A DNA stretch of 64,000 nucleotides from Clostridium vitabionis (GTDB taxonomy: Bacteria > Bacillota > Clostridia > Lachnospirales > Lachnospiraceae): the NCBI RefSeq assembly GCF_015351765.1, contig NZ_JADKQA010000002.1, positions 113,402 to 177,401 on the forward strand. Reading direction: 5' to 3'. Positions 9,245 through 18,089 of this stretch are shown here, in pieces. The notes beneath the pieces are model-generated. The model did not search any database. It worked only from the letters and a program-made list of their open reading frames with translations, and was not told the origin of the DNA. Made by a program: the position numbers and the translations under genes. Positions within the stretch are counted from its first letter, which is position 1; each line of letters starts with the position of its first letter.

Positions 9245-9273
9245 AGTGTAGCATTTCAGCAAATTCGTGTCAA
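9245..9273 (-). promoter_or_regulatory. near-consensus promoter for CoA-transferase
   Basis: Minus strand TTGACA (9273-9268), 17-bp spacer, TACACT (9250-9245) with an upstream TG extension. The start site should be near 9238, giving a leader of about 108 nt that holds a CGCAGG/CCTGCG hairpin followed by a T-run. Confidence 0.75.
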
Positions 9274-9375
9274 TGCACCGAAGTGCCACGTAGACAGATA
9301 TTTCATTTCGCTTGAAAAAATTCAAAAGCATACAAAAAAATACAGGATTTCGCACAAACTGATATTGATATTTAT

Positions 9376-9404
9376 TTGACAGTCTATGGACAGCGTGTTA
9401 AAAT
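9376..9404 (+). promoter_or_regulatory. near-consensus promoter for butyrate operon
   Basis: TTGACA (9376-9381), 17-bp spacer, TAAAAT (9399-9404), with a predicted start near 9411 and about 79 nt of leader before thl. This is the strongest promoter by inspection in the window, as expected for central fermentation genes. Confidence 0.85.
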
Positions 9405-9489
9405 TAGGATGTTCTGAGAGAGCCAAGGAAGTGGGGGTTCCGAGGCCAAGATCACTGACCAGACTGAAAAGAGCAAGGAGGAGTTTCAA

Positions 9490-10668
9490 ATGGCAAAGAA
9501 AGTTGTTATTGCCGGCGCATGCCGTACAGCAATCGGTAAGATGGGCGGAGAGCTCAGTTCATTGAGCGCGGTCCAGATGGGTTCTATCGTAATTAAAGAG
9601 GCGCTGAACCGTGCCGGCGTGAAGCCCGAGCAGGTTGATGAAGTCCTGATGGGCTGCGTTCTTCAGGCAGCACAGGGACAGAACGTTGCCAGACAGGCAT
9701 CCATCGGGGCAGGACTTCCGGTTGAGGTACCGGCGGTTACCCTGAACGTTGTCTGCGGTTCCGGCCTTAACGCGGTCAATATGGCAGCCGATATGATCCT
9801 CGCCGGTGAGGCGGACATCATCGTTGCCGGCGGCATGGAGAGCATGTCCAACGCGCCGTTCGCCCTGAAGAAGGCGCGCTTCGGCTATAGAATGAACAAC
9901 GGTACCCTTGTGGATACCATGGTAAATGATGGCCTCTGGGACGCATTTAATGATTATCACATGATCCGTACAGCGGATAACGTAGCGAAGAAGTGGAATC
10001 TGACCCGTGAGGAGATCGATGAGTTCTCCTACAACAGCCAGATGAAGGCAGCAGCTGCCATGAAGGCCGGAAAGTTCAAAGAAGAGATTGTTCCGGTAAC
10101 CGTAAAGCAGAAGAAGCAGACGGTTGTCGTGGATACCGATGAAGGCCCGCGTCCGACCACCACGATGGAAGGCCTGGCTAAGCTGAAGACCATCAACGCG
10201 GATGGCGTAACCACCGCAGGCAATGCTTCCGGAATTAACGACGGCGGCGCAGCTGTGGTTGTGATGAGCGAGGAGAAGGCGAAGGAGCTCGGCGTTAAGC
10301 CGATGGCTACCTGGGTTGCCGGCGCGCTTGCCGGTGTTGACCCGGCGATCATGGGCATCGGCCCGGTTTACGCGACCAGAAAGGTGATGGCGAAGACCGG
10401 CCTGACCATCGATGACTTCGACCTCTATGAGGCAAACGAGGCTTTTGCCGCTCAGTCTGTAGCGGTTGGCAAAGAGCTTCACTTCGATATGAACAAGCTG
10501 AACGTCAACGGCGGTGCCGTTGCCCTGGGTCACCCGATCGGTGCTTCCGGCTGCCGTATCCTGGTTACCCTGCTCTACGAGATGCAGAAGAGAAATGCCA
10601 AGAGAGGACTTGCTACCCTCTGCATCGGCGGCGGCATGGGATGCGCGACGATCGTTGAGCGTGACTGA
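9490..10668 (+). CDS. thl: acetyl-CoA acetyltransferase (thiolase)
   Basis: 392-residue biosynthetic thiolase that condenses two acetyl-CoA to acetoacetyl-CoA, the first step of butyrate formation. The nucleophile is C89 (NVVCGSG), with H348 (GHPIGASG) and C378 (CIGGGMG) as the other catalytic residues, matching the numbering of well-studied thiolases. The RBS AAGGAGGAG lies 6 nt before the ATG. First gene of the thl-crt-hbd-bcd-etfB-etfA operon, behind a near-consensus promoter. Codon use is strongly biased to a few codons, as in the rest of the operon, which suggests high expression. Confidence 0.97.
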   Translation: MAKKVVIAGACRTAIGKMGGELSSLSAVQMGSIVIKEALNRAGVKPEQVDEVLMGCVLQAAQGQNVARQASIGAGLPVEVPAVTLNVVCGSGLNAVNMAADMILAGEADIIVAGGMESMSNAPFALKKARFGYRMNNGTLVDTMVNDGLWDAFNDYHMIRTADNVAKKWNLTREEIDEFSYNSQMKAAAAMKAGKFKEEIVPVTVKQKKQTVVVDTDEGPRPTTTMEGLAKLKTINADGVTTAGNASGINDGGAAVVVMSEEKAKELGVKPMATWVAGALAGVDPAIMGIGPVYATRKVMAKTGLTIDDFDLYEANEAFAAQSVAVGKELHFDMNKLNVNGGAVALGHPIGASGCRILVTLLYEMQKRNAKRGLATLCIGGGMGCATIVERD

Positions 10669-10690
10669 TTAAACAGAAAAAATGCCGAAA

Positions 10691-10711
10691 GGCCCCGCGA
10701 TGAGCGGGGCC
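10691..10711 (+). other. intercistronic GC hairpin thl-crt
   Basis: GGCCCCGC/GCGGGGCC forms a perfect 8-bp stem with a 5-nt loop and no T-run. It lies between thl and crt and is better read as an mRNA-stability or processing hairpin than as a terminator. Confidence 0.6.
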
Positions 10712-10764
10712 AATCGCGGTACTATCCGGATCCGGGAGATCCCCGGAGGAAAGGATAACAGAAG

Positions 10765-11541
10765 ATGAGTCTAGTATTATATGAGGTTCAGGACGGCGTG
10801 GGCGTCGTCACCATCAACCGCCCGGAAGCCCTGAATGCTCTGAACACCCCGCTCCTCGAGGAGCTGGATAAGGTCATTGATGAGGTCGATACGGACAGCG
10901 TCCGCTGCCTGATCATCACCGGTGCCGGCCAGAAATCTTTCGTCGCCGGCGCGGATATCGGCGAGATGAAGGACATGAACAGCCGCGAGGCAATGATCTT
11001 CGGCGCGAGGGGCAATGACACCTTTGAGAAGATCGAGCGGCTCCCGATCCCGGTGATCGCTGCGGTTAACGGATACGCGCTGGGCGGCGGCTGTGAGCTG
11101 TCTCTGGCTTGCGATTTCCGCATCTGCTCGGACAACGCGGTCTTCGGCCAGCCGGAAACCGGGCTTGGCATCACGCCGGGCTTCGGCGGCACACAGCGCC
11201 TGATGCGGGTGGTTGGCTCCGGTATGGCGAAGCAGATGATCTACACCGCACGCAATATCAAGGCGGATGAGGCATACCGCATTGGCCTGGTCAATCAGGT
11301 CTGCACACAGGAGGAACTCCTGCCGACAGTGAAAAAGCTCGCCACCCAGATCGCAAAGAACGCCCCGATTGCCGTCCGCGGTTCCAAGCAGGCGATCAAT
11401 GCCGCTGACCGCCTGGGTGTCGAGTATGGAAAAGTGGTTGAGGAGAAATGCTTCGGCAGTTGCTTTGAGACCCACGATCAGCAGGAAGGCATGGGCGCGT
11501 TCCTGGAGAAGAGAAAAGAGAAGACATTTACCAACAGCTGA
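10765..11541 (+). CDS. crt: 3-hydroxybutyryl-CoA dehydratase (crotonase)
   Basis: 258-residue crotonase-fold enoyl-CoA hydratase that dehydrates 3-hydroxybutyryl-CoA to crotonyl-CoA. The oxyanion-hole segment [11 protein letters not shown] and both catalytic glutamates ([11 protein letters not shown] and [11 protein letters not shown]) are present, as is the GFGGTQRL motif. Length is normal for the family. It sits 96 bp after thl with a GGAGG-type site upstream, and 41 bp before hbd. Confidence 0.95.
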   Translation: MSLVLYEVQDGVGVVTINRPEALNALNTPLLEELDKVIDEVDTDSVRCLIITGAGQKSFVAGADIGEMKDMNSREAMIFGARGNDTFEKIERLPIPVIAAVNGYALGGGCELSLACDFRICSDNAVFGQPETGLGITPGFGGTQRLMRVVGSGMAKQMIYTARNIKADEAYRIGLVNQVCTQEELLPTVKKLATQIAKNAPIAVRGSKQAINAADRLGVEYGKVVEEKCFGSCFETHDQQEGMGAFLEKRKEKTFTNS

Positions 11542-11582
11542 TTCAATGCCTGATGGTTTATGACAGGTACAGGAGGAAAATG

Positions 11583-12419
11583 ATGAAGGTCGCAATTATC
11601 GGCGCCGGAACGATGGGTTCCGGTATCGGGCAGGCATTTGCCCAGAACAAGGAAGTTGACACCGTCTATCTCTGCGATATCAAGCAGGAATTCGCTGACG
11701 GAGGAAAGGCGAAGATCAAGAAGCAGCTTGACCGCCAGGTAGCTAAGGGTAAGCTTGACCAGGCAGCAGCGGATGAGATCCTGGGCAAGGTGAAAACCGG
11801 CCTCAAGGACATCTGCGGCGACGCGGATCTCGTGGTCGAGGCCGCGATCGAGAACCTGCAGATCAAACAGGATACTTTCAAGGAACTGGACAAGATCTGC
11901 AAGCCGGAAGCCCTGTTCGCCACGAACACGTCCTCCCTTTCCATCACCGCAATCAGCAAAGGGCTCAACCGCCCGCTGATCGGTATGCATTTCTTCAACC
12001 CGGCTCCGGTCATGAAGCTGATCGAGGTTATCGCCGGGCTCAACACGCCGAAGGAAATGGTAGAGAAGGTCAAGGAGATTGCTGTGGCCATCGGCAAGAC
12101 GCCGGTTGAGGTCAATGAGGGTCCGGGATTTGTGGTCAACCGCATCCTGATCCCGATGATCAATGAGGCAGCGTTCATCTATTCTGAGGGCATTGCTTCC
12201 GCAGAGGATATCGATACGGCCATGAAGCTGGGTGCGAATCACCCAATGGGTCCGCTGGCTCTGGGAGACCTGATCGGCCTGGATGTCTGCCTGGCGATCA
12301 TGGAGGTCCTGCAGAACGAGACCGGCGATCCGAAGTATCGTCCGGCGCCGATCCTCCGCAAGATGGTACGCGGAGGAAAGCTTGGCCGCAAGACCGGAGA
12401 GGGCTTCTTCAAGTATTGA
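11583..12419 (+). CDS. hbd: 3-hydroxybutyryl-CoA dehydrogenase
   Basis: 278-residue NAD(P)-dependent dehydrogenase reducing acetoacetyl-CoA to 3-hydroxybutyryl-CoA. The Rossmann motif [10 protein letters not shown] starts at residue 5 and the catalytic histidine lies in [15 protein letters not shown]. Two adjacent ATGs occur at 11580 and 11583; the second is taken because AGGAGG is 6 nt upstream of it. The C-terminal helical domain ends in [11 protein letters not shown], typical of the family. A weak GC hairpin (about 12431-12456) separates it from bcd. Confidence 0.95.
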   Translation: MKVAIIGAGTMGSGIGQAFAQNKEVDTVYLCDIKQEFADGGKAKIKKQLDRQVAKGKLDQAAADEILGKVKTGLKDICGDADLVVEAAIENLQIKQDTFKELDKICKPEALFATNTSSLSITAISKGLNRPLIGMHFFNPAPVMKLIEVIAGLNTPKEMVEKVKEIAVAIGKTPVEVNEGPGFVVNRILIPMINEAAFIYSEGIASAEDIDTAMKLGANHPMGPLALGDLIGLDVCLAIMEVLQNETGDPKYRPAPILRKMVRGGKLGRKTGEGFFKY

Positions 12420-12490
12420 TGGGGTAACCCGGGGGCGGCTCCCCATGGGCCGTCCCCTTAGGGATATATTATTGATGGAGGAAATAAAAC

Positions 12491-13642
12491 ATGGATTTCA
12501 CGATGGACAAACAGCATGAAATGGCGAGAAAGTTATTCCATGACTTCGCCGAGAACGAAGTAAAGCCGCTGGCTCAGGAAATTGATGAGACAGAGGAGTT
12601 CCCGAGGGAGAATGTCGCCAAGATGCAGAAACTCGGCTTCATGGGCATTCCGTTCCCGAAGGAGTACGGCGGCCAGGGCTGCGACCCGCTTACCTACGTA
12701 ATGCTGGTTGAGGAGCTCTCCAAGGTCTGCGGCACGACAGGTGTTATCGTCTCCGCACATACCTCCCTCTGCGCTGATCCGATCATGACCTTCGGTACCG
12801 AGGAGCAGAAGCAGAAGTACCTGGTTCCGCTCTGCAAGGGCGAAAAGCTCGGCGCATTCGGACTTACCGAGCCTGGTGCCGGCACAGATGCCCAGGGTCA
12901 GCAGACCAAGGCAGTTCTCGACGGCGATGAGTGGGTGCTCAACGGCTCCAAGTGCTTCATCACCAACGGCAAGGAAGCTGATATCTACATCATCATCGCG
13001 GTTACCGGCACGGTTGAGAAGCACGGAAGAAAGCAGAAGGAAATCTCCTCCTTCATCGTCGAGAAGGGCACTCCGGGCTTCACCTTCGGAACCAAGGAGA
13101 AGAAGATGGGTATCCACGCTTCTTCCACCTATGAGCTCATTTTCCAGGACTGCAGAATCCCGAAGGAGAATATCCTCGGCCCGAAGGGTGACGGCTTCAA
13201 GATCGCCATGCACACGCTCGATGGCGGACGTATCGGTATCGCCGCACAGGCTCTCGGTATCGCAGAGGGTGCTCTCGACAAGACCGTCGCCTATGTGAAG
13301 GAGAGAAAGCAGTTCGGCCGTTCCATCGCGCAGTTCCAGAATACACAGTTCCAGCTGGCTGATATGGCAACAAAGATTAAGGCGGCACAGCTCCTTGTTT
13401 ACCGCGCGGCAGAGGCAAAGAAGAATCAGAAGAGATATTCCGTTGAGGCAGCTATGGCGAAGCTCTACGCGGCTGAGACGGCAATGGAAGTCACCACAAA
13501 GTGCGTACAGCTCCACGGCGGCTACGGCTACATGAGGGAGTATGACGTTGAGCGCATGATGCGTGATGCCAAGATCACCGAGATCTACGAGGGCACATCC
13601 GAGGTTCAGAGAATGGTTATCTCCAGCTCTCTGCTGAGATAA
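12491..13642 (+). CDS. bcd: butyryl-CoA dehydrogenase
   Basis: 383-residue acyl-CoA dehydrogenase that reduces crotonyl-CoA to butyryl-CoA together with EtfAB. In clostridia this complex bifurcates electrons from NADH to ferredoxin. The catalytic glutamate is in IYEGTSEVQRMVI, and the FAD-binding segments FGLTEPGAGTDA and CFITNGKEADIY are intact. Start after ATGGAGGAAATAAAAC. The position directly before etfB-etfA fixes the assignment. A second, fused acyl-CoA dehydrogenase lies at 27041. Confidence 0.96.
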   Translation: MDFTMDKQHEMARKLFHDFAENEVKPLAQEIDETEEFPRENVAKMQKLGFMGIPFPKEYGGQGCDPLTYVMLVEELSKVCGTTGVIVSAHTSLCADPIMTFGTEEQKQKYLVPLCKGEKLGAFGLTEPGAGTDAQGQQTKAVLDGDEWVLNGSKCFITNGKEADIYIIIAVTGTVEKHGRKQKEISSFIVEKGTPGFTFGTKEKKMGIHASSTYELIFQDCRIPKENILGPKGDGFKIAMHTLDGGRIGIAAQALGIAEGALDKTVAYVKERKQFGRSIAQFQNTQFQLADMATKIKAAQLLVYRAAEAKKNQKRYSVEAAMAKLYAAETAMEVTTKCVQLHGGYGYMREYDVERMMRDAKITEIYEGTSEVQRMVISSSLLR

Positions 13643-13705
13643 GCATTTTTCGGAAGAAAGCACACAACTCAGGGATATCTTAAAAGAATAAGGAGTGAAT
13701 ATACC

Positions 13706-14497
13706 GTGAAAATCGTAGTTTGCATTAAACAGGTCCCCGATACCAAGGGCGGAGTTAAGTTTAATCCGGACGGCACGCTGAACAGAGCAGCCATGCTGGC
13801 TATCATGAACCCGGACGACAAGGCAGGACTTGAGGCAGCTCTCCGCCTCAAGGATCAGTACGGCGCTGAGGTTACCGTTGTAACCATGGGCCTTCCGAAG
13901 GCAGACGAGGTTCTGCGCGAGGCTATGGCCATGGGCGCAGACAAGGGTATCCTGGTTACCGACCGCGTTCTCGGCGGCGCAGATACCTGGGCTACCTCCC
14001 AGACCATCGCCGGCGCTGTCCGCAACCTCGACTATGACCTGATCATCACCGGCCGCCAGGCCATCGACGGCGATACCGCGCAGGTAGGACCGCAGCTGTC
14101 TGAGCATCTTCATATTCCGGTAATCAGCTATGCGCAGAAGATCCGCGAGATCAACCTCGAGGAGAGATACATCGTTGTTGAGCGCCAGTATGACGACAGA
14201 TATCACGTTGTCAAGGCTAAGCTCCCCTGCCTGATTACCGCTCTTTCCGAGCTGAACACACCCCGGTACATGACCCCGGGCGGCATTTTCGATGCTTACG
14301 CCAAGGAAGTTACCGTATGGCACAGGGCAGATCTGAAAGATCTCGATGATTCCAACATCGGTCTTGCCGGATCTCCGACCAAGATTGCCAAGGCTTCCGA
14401 TAAGGTGAGAAAGGGTGCCGGAACCAAGGTTGAGCTTGATCCGTCCGCATCCGCCGACTATATCGTTGAGAAGCTCGAAGAAAAGCACATTATCTGA
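13706..14497 (+). CDS. etfB: electron transfer flavoprotein beta subunit
   Basis: 263-residue EtfB, partner of EtfA in the butyryl-CoA dehydrogenase/Etf complex. It begins with GTG (RBS AAGGAGTG). Family motifs include CIKQVPDT near the N-terminus, MNPDDKAGLEAAL, and the nucleotide-binding loop VTGRQ-like ITGRQAIDGDTAQVGPQL. That loop and the short operon spacing match clostridial Etf of the bifurcating type. This is inference from family, since no activity can be read from sequence. Confidence 0.95.
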   Translation: MKIVVCIKQVPDTKGGVKFNPDGTLNRAAMLAIMNPDDKAGLEAALRLKDQYGAEVTVVTMGLPKADEVLREAMAMGADKGILVTDRVLGGADTWATSQTIAGAVRNLDYDLIITGRQAIDGDTAQVGPQLSEHLHIPVISYAQKIREINLEERYIVVERQYDDRYHVVKAKLPCLITALSELNTPRYMTPGGIFDAYAKEVTVWHRADLKDLDDSNIGLAGSPTKIAKASDKVRKGAGTKVELDPSASADYIVEKLEEKHII

Positions 14498-14527
14498 TCG
14501 CACAGAAGAAAAGAGTGGTGAATAAGA

Positions 14528-15580
14528 ATGGATATCAAAGAATATAAGGGCGTATTTGTATTCGCGCAGCAGGTGGACAACAAACTGAGCAATATCGCGT
14601 TCGAGCTTGTCGGCAAGGGCAAGTCCCTGGCAAATGATCTCGGCGAGACGGTTACGGCTGTCCTTGTCGGCTATCAGGTAAAGGATCTTGCGGACCAGCT
14701 CGCTGAGTACGGCGCGGACAAGGTTATCGTTGTCGATGATCCGGAACTCAAGGAGTACAGGACTGAGCCGTACACGCACGCGCTTTCCGAAGTGATCAAC
14801 AAGTATAAGCCGGAAATCTTCCTGATCGGCGCTACCGCGATCGGCCGTGACCTTGGCCCGAGAGTATGCGCGAGAATCCACACCGGACTTACCGCAGACT
14901 GCACGAAGCTCGATATCGGCGACTTCCCGCTGCAGGCCGTTCCGGGACAGGAGCAGCTGCACAATCAGCTGCTGATGACCCGTCCGGCATTCGGCGGCAA
15001 CACCATCGCGACCATCGCCTGCCCGCAGTTCCGTCCGCAGATGGCTACGGTTCGTCCGGGCGTTATGCAGAAGAACCCGAAGCAGCCTGGTCGCAAGTGC
15101 GAGGTTGAGGAGTTCAATCCGGGATTCGTTCCGAACGACCTCTATGTTGAGATTCTTGACGTTGTCAAGAAGGTTGAGAACACCGTAGATATTCAGGATG
15201 CGAAGATCCTGGTTTCCGGCGGCCGTGGTGTCGGCAGCCCGGAGAACTTCAAGATCCTGGACGATCTTGCCGAGGCAATCGGCGGAACTGTTTCCTGCTC
15301 CCGTGCCGTTGTTGACGCGGGCTGGAAGCCGAAGGATCTGCAGGTAGGCCAGACCGGTAAGACGGTCCGCCCGAAGGTATATTTCGCCATCGGTATCTCC
15401 GGCGCCATCCAGCATCTTGCCGGCATGGAGGAGTCCGACCTGATCATCGCGATCAACAAGGATGATTCCGCGCCGATCTTCGACGTTGCGGATTACGGCC
15501 TTGTCGGCGACCTGAACAAGATCGTTCCGCTTCTGACCGAGAAGATCAAGGAAGCTAAGGCGAAGGCAAACCAGAACTAA
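14528..15580 (+). CDS. etfA: electron transfer flavoprotein alpha subunit
   Basis: 350-residue EtfA, last gene of the butyrate operon. The C-terminal FAD domain has SGGRGVGSPENFK, SRAVVDAGW, QTGKTVRPK, GISGAIQHLAGM and AINKDDSAPIF, all standard. Start ATG after GAGTGGTG. It lies 30 bp after etfB. The nearest terminator is the hairpin at 15738-15784. The same FAD domain, without the N-terminal part, recurs inside the fused dehydrogenase at 27041. Confidence 0.95.
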   Translation: MDIKEYKGVFVFAQQVDNKLSNIAFELVGKGKSLANDLGETVTAVLVGYQVKDLADQLAEYGADKVIVVDDPELKEYRTEPYTHALSEVINKYKPEIFLIGATAIGRDLGPRVCARIHTGLTADCTKLDIGDFPLQAVPGQEQLHNQLLMTRPAFGGNTIATIACPQFRPQMATVRPGVMQKNPKQPGRKCEVEEFNPGFVPNDLYVEILDVVKKVENTVDIQDAKILVSGGRGVGSPENFKILDDLAEAIGGTVSCSRAVVDAGWKPKDLQVGQTGKTVRPKVYFAIGISGAIQHLAGMEESDLIIAINKDDSAPIFDVADYGLVGDLNKIVPLLTEKIKEAKAKANQN

Positions 15581-15737
15581 TTCTTCCGGCCTGTCCGGCA
15601 CATGTCTTACCTGATGGAGCTTCGTCAGTTGGGGCGTTCCGGGCAGGAGCCTGCGTTCAGAAAAAATTAACGGCAGAGAGCCGGTACCTCTGGTCATGCA
15701 GTCAGTGGCTTCGCGGGTATCCTCTCCGCTGGGGGAT

Positions 15738-15784
15738 AAAGAGCAGCAGCTTTGGGCGAGCGCCCAGGGCGGCTGCTCTTTTCA
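15738..15784 (+). terminator. terminator after butyrate operon
   Basis: AAGAGCAGC and GCTGCTCTT form a 9-bp outer stem, with an inner GGGCG/CGCCC hairpin, followed by TTTT. It is about 160 bp after etfA. Confidence 0.75.
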
Positions 15785-16120
15785 CATTGCAGGAATATTG
15801 GAAGCGAGTGGCGGGTATTTGCTTCCGCCAGCTGCAAAAATTATGTTAAAATGTCGTAAAAATATGTATGACTCTTGCCTGCATGATGAATATAGTGATA
15901 TATTTAATAGGTACAGGCAATAAATTGATTCTTTAGTCAGAAGTGGTTAGTTGACATAAAGTGATAACTCGAAGGGGAAGTTTATCTGCTTCTGGCCGAA
16001 AAATTTCAAATTGAGGGGAGGCATGCAATCCCGGCTCACCGCCGGAAAGAGGGCAAATGCATGCCTGTATGAAACAAAACATTCTGCCTGCTTTCTGACT
16101 CGCGGGGGCAGGGGCGCACT
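15785..16120 (+). other. gene-free leader region before wall-binding protein
   Basis: 336 bp with no credible gene. The first 170 bp are AT-rich and hold a possible promoter, TTGCCT (15875-15880) and TATATT (15899-15904), spaced 18. The rest is a long predicted 5' leader with the structured element at 16019-16066. A weaker CTGCC/GGCAG hairpin just before the RBS could mask AGGGG. Confidence 0.45.
16019..16066 (+). other. structured leader element, possible cis-acting RNA
   Basis: AGGCATGCA and TGCATGCCT form a perfect 9-bp stem enclosing an inner CCGGC/GCCGG hairpin and a purine-rich internal strand (GAAAGAGGGCAAA). It lies about 55 nt before the secreted protein's start. It does not match any riboswitch consensus I can recall with confidence. 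Confidence 0.4.
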
Positions 16121-17893
16121 ATGAAAAAAGAATATTGGGGAAAAGGTGTCCGAAGGACAGCGGCATGGACGCTGGCACTGGCGACGGCATTTTCTCTGCT
16201 GTCACCGGGTGGGGTAATCACCTCGCTGGCTGAGGGGACAGAGGTATCGTCTGCGGATGCATTGATGAAGGCGCTTGAGAGTGGTGGTGAGATCAGCCTG
16301 GACGCTGATATCAGCGTGGATGATATAGGCACGATCGAAAAAGATACGACGATCGATCTGAATCAGCACGAGCTGAGCCTCGGCGCGAAGACTTGTTTCA
16401 TCAATGGTGGTGCCGATGTGACTTTCAAGAACGGGAAGGTCATAACGAGTAATGACAAGGCTTTAGTCGTGACAGCGGCGATCCGGGTTAACCCGAATAG
16501 TAAACTCAACCTCAATAACATCACCATGGATACCTGGGGTGCTGGTGTTTTTGCTGTGGGGAAGGCAAATGTCCAGATTGATCATTCGAAGATTGATTCC
16601 GGGACATACGCTGTGACGACAAACGCAGCAAGTCCAGATAACTATGGCGTCAATGTTACGATCAATGATTCTGAGCTGTCTACAAGATATAAGGACTCGA
16701 GTCCTGTTTTGATCAATGTTCCAGGCAGTCTGAAAATGGACGGCTGCACGATTGTCGGCCACCGGCAGAGCGTGATTGTCCGCTGTGGCGATGCCGAGAT
16801 CACTGACTGCACCATCACAAATGACGGTCTGTTTGGACAAAAAGAAGCTTATCTCAACGGCGACTGGCAAACTGGTAATGAGGTACCTTCGGCAGCTCTC
16901 GTCGTTGGAAATCATAATCAGGGTACGGGTTATAACCACGAGGCCTCTGTTGTCCTGACGAATACAAAGATCACGTCGAATACGGATACGGTTCCTGCAA
17001 TCTACATGGACAGTGTGCATAACCAGGAAACATTCCCGGTAAGCCTTTCGATTGACGGCGAGAAGACAGATGTTGAGGGCAACCTTGCCATCAAGGGTGA
17101 GGATACCACGCTTAAGATCGCCGCGGGCCATTTTAGTGACGAGGTAAGCGACACGTATCTCGCCACGGGCAAGAAAGTGATTCGGAAAGGATCAGAGAAC
17201 GTGGTTGTTGATTCTTCCTATGCTACCGATGCGGATCTTCCGAAGGCGACGGAAAGCGATCTCTCGAAGGCTAGCGATGCGGATCTTCCGGATACTCAGC
17301 CGGATAAGCCGCTCATCAATGACCTTCCGGCATCGCATCATCACGACCGTGACCGCAGCTTCTCCTCTTCGAGGAATGTCAATTCGACGATTTCCGGCCG
17401 CTGGGAGAATTATGATCCGGCAAACCACACCTGGCATTTCATCAATTCGGCCGGACAGATGGTGAAGAACGTATGGGCCAAGATCAGCGCGACGGCGAAT
17501 GGCGTCAGCAGATCGCTGTACTACCATTTTGACAGCGACGGCAATATGCAGACCGGATGGTTTATGGATCAGGGCACAGGAAAGTGGTATTACCTGTCCA
17601 AGGAGCATGACGGCTGGTTTGGCTCGATGCAGACCGGATGGCATTATGACAAAGAGGATGGCCGCTGGTATTATCTGGATGCCAACGGCGCGATGCAGAC
17701 CGGATGGCAGAAGGTTGACGGAAAATGGTATTATCTGACCCCGTTCAACGCAGCACCGACCTGGTCCTATGACGGGACAGAGAAGGCCTGGAAATACACC
17801 AATACCAAGGGGCGTCCGTTAGGCTCCATGTATCAGGGTGAGCAGACGCCGGACGGTTATACGGTGGACGGCAGCGGTGCATGGCAGAACTGA
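16121..17893 (+). CDS. secreted beta-helix protein with choline-binding-like wall repeats
   Basis: 590-residue exported protein. It has an N-terminal signal peptide (basic MKKEYWGKGVRR, a hydrophobic stretch, then cleavage near SLAEG). Residues about 40-360 form a repetitive region rich in short beta strands and Asn/Asp/Thr (DGCTIVG, DCTITN), as in right-handed beta-helix or pectate-lyase-like folds. A linker follows with DADLP repeats around residues 368-390 and a His/Asp-rich patch. The C-terminus holds three or four cell-wall-binding repeats of the GKWYYLxxxGxMQTGW type. It probably attaches non-covalently to the wall. No catalytic residues could be identified. RBS AGGGG, 6 nt before ATG. 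Confidence 0.85.
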   Translation: MKKEYWGKGVRRTAAWTLALATAFSLLSPGGVITSLAEGTEVSSADALMKALESGGEISLDADISVDDIGTIEKDTTIDLNQHELSLGAKTCFINGGADVTFKNGKVITSNDKALVVTAAIRVNPNSKLNLNNITMDTWGAGVFAVGKANVQIDHSKIDSGTYAVTTNAASPDNYGVNVTINDSELSTRYKDSSPVLINVPGSLKMDGCTIVGHRQSVIVRCGDAEITDCTITNDGLFGQKEAYLNGDWQTGNEVPSAALVVGNHNQGTGYNHEASVVLTNTKITSNTDTVPAIYMDSVHNQETFPVSLSIDGEKTDVEGNLAIKGEDTTLKIAAGHFSDEVSDTYLATGKKVIRKGSENVVVDSSYATDADLPKATESDLSKASDADLPDTQPDKPLINDLPASHHHDRDRSFSSSRNVNSTISGRWENYDPANHTWHFINSAGQMVKNVWAKISATANGVSRSLYYHFDSDGNMQTGWFMDQGTGKWYYLSKEHDGWFGSMQTGWHYDKEDGRWYYLDANGAMQTGWQKVDGKWYYLTPFNAAPTWSYDGTEKAWKYTNTKGRPLGSMYQGEQTPDGYTVDGSGAWQN

Positions 17894-17933
17894 TCTCGGA
17901 CAGGGACAATCCTATAGAAACATTTCACCCGCA

Positions 17934-17967
17934 AAAGGCGGCCGGCTGATTTCAGCCGGCTGCCTTT
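17934..17967 (+). terminator. terminator after wall-binding protein
   Basis: AAAGGC-G-GCCGGCTGA pairs with TCAGCCGGC-T-GCCTTT (15 bp with one internal mismatch), 41 bp after the stop codon. Confidence 0.7.
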
Positions 17968-17987
17968 CATCTTATGGACTTTAGTTT

Positions 17988-18037
17988 GTTTCGCTCGGAC
18001 TCGTATTTCCCAACGGAAATACAAGCCCGAGCGAAAC
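17988..18037. repeat. 50-bp interrupted palindrome
   Basis: Outer arms GTTTCGCTCGG/CCGAGCGAAAC (11 bp) and inner arms GTATTTCC/GGAAATAC (8 bp) are separated by small internal loops and a 4-nt apex. It lies between the terminators of two convergent genes. Function unknown; it could extend termination or be a small mobile-type palindrome. Confidence 0.5.
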
Positions 18038-18043
18038 AAAAAA

Positions 18044-18062
18044 CCACCCGCTATGCGGGTGG
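18044..18062 (-). terminator. terminator for island regulator gene
   Basis: Perfect 8-bp stem CCACCCGC/GCGGGTGG with a 3-nt loop, followed on the minus strand by TTTTTTGTTT, 28 bp past the stop of the gene at 18090. Confidence 0.8.
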
Positions 18063-18089
18063 AGTCATTTGCCTGAATGAAGTTCAGGT

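Noticed and set aside
12533-15697. Very long minus-strand open frame opposite bcd-etfBA, and a similar one opposite secA (30752-33709)
   Set aside because: Shadow frames of high-GC coding DNA. Their translations match no family, and the plus strand carries clear conserved proteins.
16019-16120. c-di-GMP riboswitch in the wall-protein leader
   Set aside because: GGGCAAA occurs, but the second conserved segment (GACGCAAAGC-like) is absent and the pairing differs.
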